This document shows, in pieces, positions 6,445 through 8,429 of a stretch of 8,429 nucleotides of DNA. The notes under the pieces are model-generated. The model was not told where the DNA came from. It saw only the letters and a program-made list of their open reading frames with translations, and did no database searches. The stretch's first letter is position 1. The number at the start of each line of letters is the position of its first letter. Source of the stretch: Dehalococcoidia bacterium (GTDB taxonomy: Bacteria > Chloroflexota > Dehalococcoidia > Dehalococcoidales > Fen-1064); the NCBI GenBank assembly GCA_003153955.1, contig PMCB01000036.1:1-8429 (forward strand), written 5' to 3'. The translations under genes were made by a program, and so were the position numbers.

Positions 6445-7643
6445 TGAACAGCGCTTTTCTTAAAGGTGTGAGGGTTGTTGCCATGACGCAGGTCTGGGCG
6501 GGCGGCTGGATGGGCGGAATTTTAGCCGACATGGGCGCGGAAGTCATTAAAATCGAATCCAATAAAAAAATTGATATCCTGAGACGCACCATCGAAACCG
6601 AAGGTGACCTGAACCGCGGTCCTAACTTTAACGGTTATAACCGTGGCGCGAAGAGCTGCAACCTGAACCTGAAAAACCCACAAGGGGTGGAACTCTTCAA
6701 GAAGCTGGTTAAAATCAGCGATGTCGTGGTGGAGAACCAGGCCCCGCGGGGGATGCCCGGTTTTGGCCTGGATTATGATGCGTTGAAAGCGGTTAAACCG
6801 GATATTATCATGGTTTCGGTACCCGGTTTCGGCAGCACCGGCCCGGATAAAAATTACATTTCTTACGCCGCCACCGTGCAATCGATTGGCGGGCTGGAAG
6901 CTTCGTTCGGTTATCCTGGCGGGGAACCTTCAACTCCGTCCATCTTTATGGCGGACCCGGTGGGCGGGATGTACGGGGTGCTGGCAGTCTGCAGTGCGGT
7001 ATATTATCACCATAGGACGGGCAAAGGGCAGCACGTTGAATTGGCTCAAAGTGAGGCCATAATGTCGCTGCTCCCGGAAGTGGTCATGGAGTATGAAATG
7101 ACCGGCCGTATCCGGCCGCGCATGGGAAACCGCGATGAAATCATGGCGCCGCACGGTTGTTATCCCTGCAAAGGCAAAGATAAATGGGTCGCCATTGCCG
7201 TTGCCAATAATGAAGAATGGCAGGCTTTATGCAAGGTTATGGATAATCCGGAATGGGGTAAAGATGAGAAGTTCGCCAACCAGTTCAACCGCTGGCAAAA
7301 TCAGGATGAATTAAATAAACTGATTGCCGGCTGGACGAAGGATTTCACCCACTATGAAGTGATGCACAAATTGCAAAAGGCGGGAGTCGCCTCCGGGGCA
7401 TCTCTCAGTACGGAGGAAATGAACCACGACCCGCATGTTAAGGAACGGGGAGCTTTAATTGAGCTGAACAGTCGGAAAGTCGGCAATACGCTGACCTGGC
7501 GTTCGCCGTGGAAATCCGCTCTGACCGCTTCTAATCCGGCAGCGCCGTATTTTGGCGAGCATAATGATTATGTTTTCCGGACGCTGCTGGGTTTGTCCGA
7601 TGATGAAATCGCAAAGTTAGTCAACGCAGAAGTGATTTATTAG
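6441..7643 (+). CDS. CaiB/BaiF family III CoA-transferase, catalytic subunit
   Basis: From ATG 6441 the protein is 400 residues, nearly the same length as its upstream partner. It carries I-L-A-D-M-G-A-E-V-I-K-I-E (27-39), S-D-V-V-V-E-N (93-99), G-F-G-S-T-G-P (129-135), and M-A-D-P-V-G-G-M-Y-G with the expected nucleophile Asp172 (GAC, 6954-6956), then T-G-K-G-Q. This is the normal active-site arrangement for CoA transfer from an acyl-CoA donor to a carboxylic acid. The start overlaps the preceding stop as ATGA; a second ATG follows immediately at 6444. A longer in-frame extension back to TTG 6381 would sit inside the upstream gene without a ribosome site and is rejected. The tight overlap implies translational coupling and equal stoichiometry. 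The acid substrate is unknown. Confidence 0.9.
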   Translation: MMNSAFLKGVRVVAMTQVWAGGWMGGILADMGAEVIKIESNKKIDILRRTIETEGDLNRGPNFNGYNRGAKSCNLNLKNPQGVELFKKLVKISDVVVENQAPRGMPGFGLDYDALKAVKPDIIMVSVPGFGSTGPDKNYISYAATVQSIGGLEASFGYPGGEPSTPSIFMADPVGGMYGVLAVCSAVYYHHRTGKGQHVELAQSEAIMSLLPEVVMEYEMTGRIRPRMGNRDEIMAPHGCYPCKGKDKWVAIAVANNEEWQALCKVMDNPEWGKDEKFANQFNRWQNQDELNKLIAGWTKDFTHYEVMHKLQKAGVASGASLSTEEMNHDPHVKERGALIELNSRKVGNTLTWRSPWKSALTASNPAAPYFGEHNDYVFRTLLGLSDDEIAKLVNAEVIY

Positions 7644-7662
7644 TAAATCATCGTATAAAGGT

Positions 7663-7763
7663 AAAGGAGGAATTCTATCGAACCATCGGTTTTAAAGAAA
7701 GCTATTTCCGCAAATTCAAGTTTTAATACAGCTTTAAGTATAAGAAGCAGCAAGGATAAATAA
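7663..7763 (+). other. Orphan Shine-Dalgarno followed by a 28-codon open frame with no standard start
   Basis: AAAGGAGG at 7663-7670 is a very strong ribosome binding site, but no ATG, GTG or TTG follows at usable distance. Six bases after it, ATC 7677 opens a frame of 28 codons ending at TAA 7761-7763, which itself forms part of the next gene's TAAGGAGG. Possible readings are a small gene that lost its ATG, a rare ATC start, or a chance open stretch. The predicted peptide (I-E-P-S-V-L-K-K start, Ser and Lys rich) matches nothing I recognise. Confidence 0.2.
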
Positions 7764-7768
7764 GGAGG
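7762..7768 (+). promoter_or_regulatory. Shine-Dalgarno for the acyl-CoA dehydrogenase, with a tiny overlapping ORF
   Basis: AAGGAGG lies 11 bases before ATG 7780, a long spacing, but only four bases before GTG 7773. The GTG frame encodes just five codons (stop TAA 7788-7790) and overlaps the true start, so ATG 7780 is chosen on protein similarity. The mini-frame could tune initiation or be accidental. Confidence 0.5.
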
Positions 7769-7779
7769 TCAAGTGAACA

Positions 7780-8429
7780 ATGGATTTTAAAGAGTATTCT
7801 ATCGGGGAATTTGATACGGAGGAACAAAAAAAGTTCCGGCAGGAAGTGCGGGAATGGATAAATAAAAATATGGATCCGCGCCTGTCTACAACGGCTGAAG
7901 AACGCGGCTTGCCGCCTGATACCGATTCCGACATGACCCGGGCATTCGGACGCAAGCTCGCGGCCAAAGGGTGGCTGGTTCCCGAGTGGCCCAAGGAATT
8001 TGGGGGAGCGGGTCTGACCGCGGAACAAAGATACATCATTAACCAGGAAGTCGCAGCCAGGAATATCGAGCTGCCCGGTCACTGGGGGAATTTCCAGGGC
8101 GGCGTCCCGGGCCCCACAATGATGAAATTCGCAACCGAAGAACAGAAGAAAGAATGGCTGCCCAAAATTGCGGCGGGCGCGCTGTTCTCCTTAGGTTATA
8201 CCGAACCCAATGCCGGCACCGACCTGGCGTCTTTACAGATGCGCGCGGTCTCGGACGGCGACGATTATATTATTAACGGCCAGAAAATGTTCAGCAGCGG
8301 CGTCGATAAAGCGGATTATCACTGGTTATTGGTCAGAACCAATCCCAATGTGCCGAAGCACAAAGGGATATCTCTCCTTGTCGCGGACCTGAAGAGCTCG
8401 GGTGTTACCATCAAAGAAATGCACACCAT
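7780..8429 (+). CDS. Acyl-CoA dehydrogenase, 5' part (truncated by the window edge)
   Basis: The frame from ATG 7780 stays open to the end of the window, giving 216 complete codons of a family usually near 380-400 residues. The N-terminal helical domain (about 1-135) includes T-E-E-Q-K-K-F-R-Q-E-V-R and W-P-K-E-F-G-G-A-G-L. The middle beta domain begins with the FAD/acyl-binding signature Y-T-E-P-N-A-G-T-D-L-A-S at 140-151, followed by I-N-G-Q-K-M-F-S-S-G and A-D-Y-H-W-L-L-V-R-T. These flavoenzymes introduce a 2,3 double bond into acyl-CoA and pass electrons to electron-transfer flavoprotein. The catalytic Glu lies in the missing C-terminal domain, so activity cannot be judged. Its place just after the CoA-transferase pair suggests it oxidises the CoA ester they form, as BbsG does after BbsEF. 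Substrate class is not readable from this fragment. Confidence 0.9.
   Translation, partial: MDFKEYSIGEFDTEEQKKFRQEVREWINKNMDPRLSTTAEERGLPPDTDSDMTRAFGRKLAAKGWLVPEWPKEFGGAGLTAEQRYIINQEVAARNIELPGHWGNFQGGVPGPTMMKFATEEQKKEWLPKIAAGALFSLGYTEPNAGTDLASLQMRAVSDGDDYIINGQKMFSSGVDKADYHWLLVRTNPNVPKHKGISLLVADLKSSGVTIKEMHT

Noticed and set aside
1..8429. CRISPR array, tRNA or rRNA genes, phage or transposase genes
   Set aside because: No regularly spaced repeats, cloverleaf-like sequences or mobile-element proteins were seen on either strand.

Overview
The window reads as part of a catabolic and uptake locus of an anaerobic or facultative bacterium of moderate GC. All supported genes lie on the + strand. 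The twin family-5 substrate-binding proteins share a W-W-D-x-L-G-x-P-x-Y-G-G motif. They sit with paired family III CoA-transferases and an acyl-CoA dehydrogenase. From memory this style is common in uncultured Dehalococcoidia-like Chloroflexota and some sediment anaerobes, but the sequence alone does not settle the taxonomy.

Layout: positions 1-367 are a long AT-rich regulatory leader. It has a near-consensus sigma-70 promoter (41-69) and a GC-richer block (180-313) closed by an 18-bp long-range stem, a candidate structured leader RNA. Next comes a lipoprotein substrate-binding protein (368-2245) with a Thr-rich tether, then a hairpin. A paralogous substrate-binding protein (2527-4218) follows; it has no visible signal peptide and an uncertain start. 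Then come a protein made of two EthD-like ferredoxin-fold repeats (true start GTG 4316), a leader with three CCGCGG palindromes (5140-5217), and two translationally overlapping family III CoA-transferases (5239-6444 and 6441-7643). After a short spacer with a strong but apparently orphan Shine-Dalgarno, the 5' part of an acyl-CoA dehydrogenase (7780 onward) runs off the window edge.

How the genes may work together (inference): the binding proteins would capture an organic acid or peptide-like substrate. The CoA-transferase pair would convert a carboxylic acid to its CoA thioester, and the acyl-CoA dehydrogenase would desaturate it. The order transferase, transferase, dehydrogenase resembles bbsE-bbsF-bbsG of anaerobic toluene degradation. 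The first transferase has Gly177 where the family's nucleophilic Asp is expected, while the second keeps Asp172. This fits a heteromeric enzyme with one catalytic and one non-catalytic subunit. No transporter permease or ATPase is present in the window, and the substrate cannot be read from sequence.
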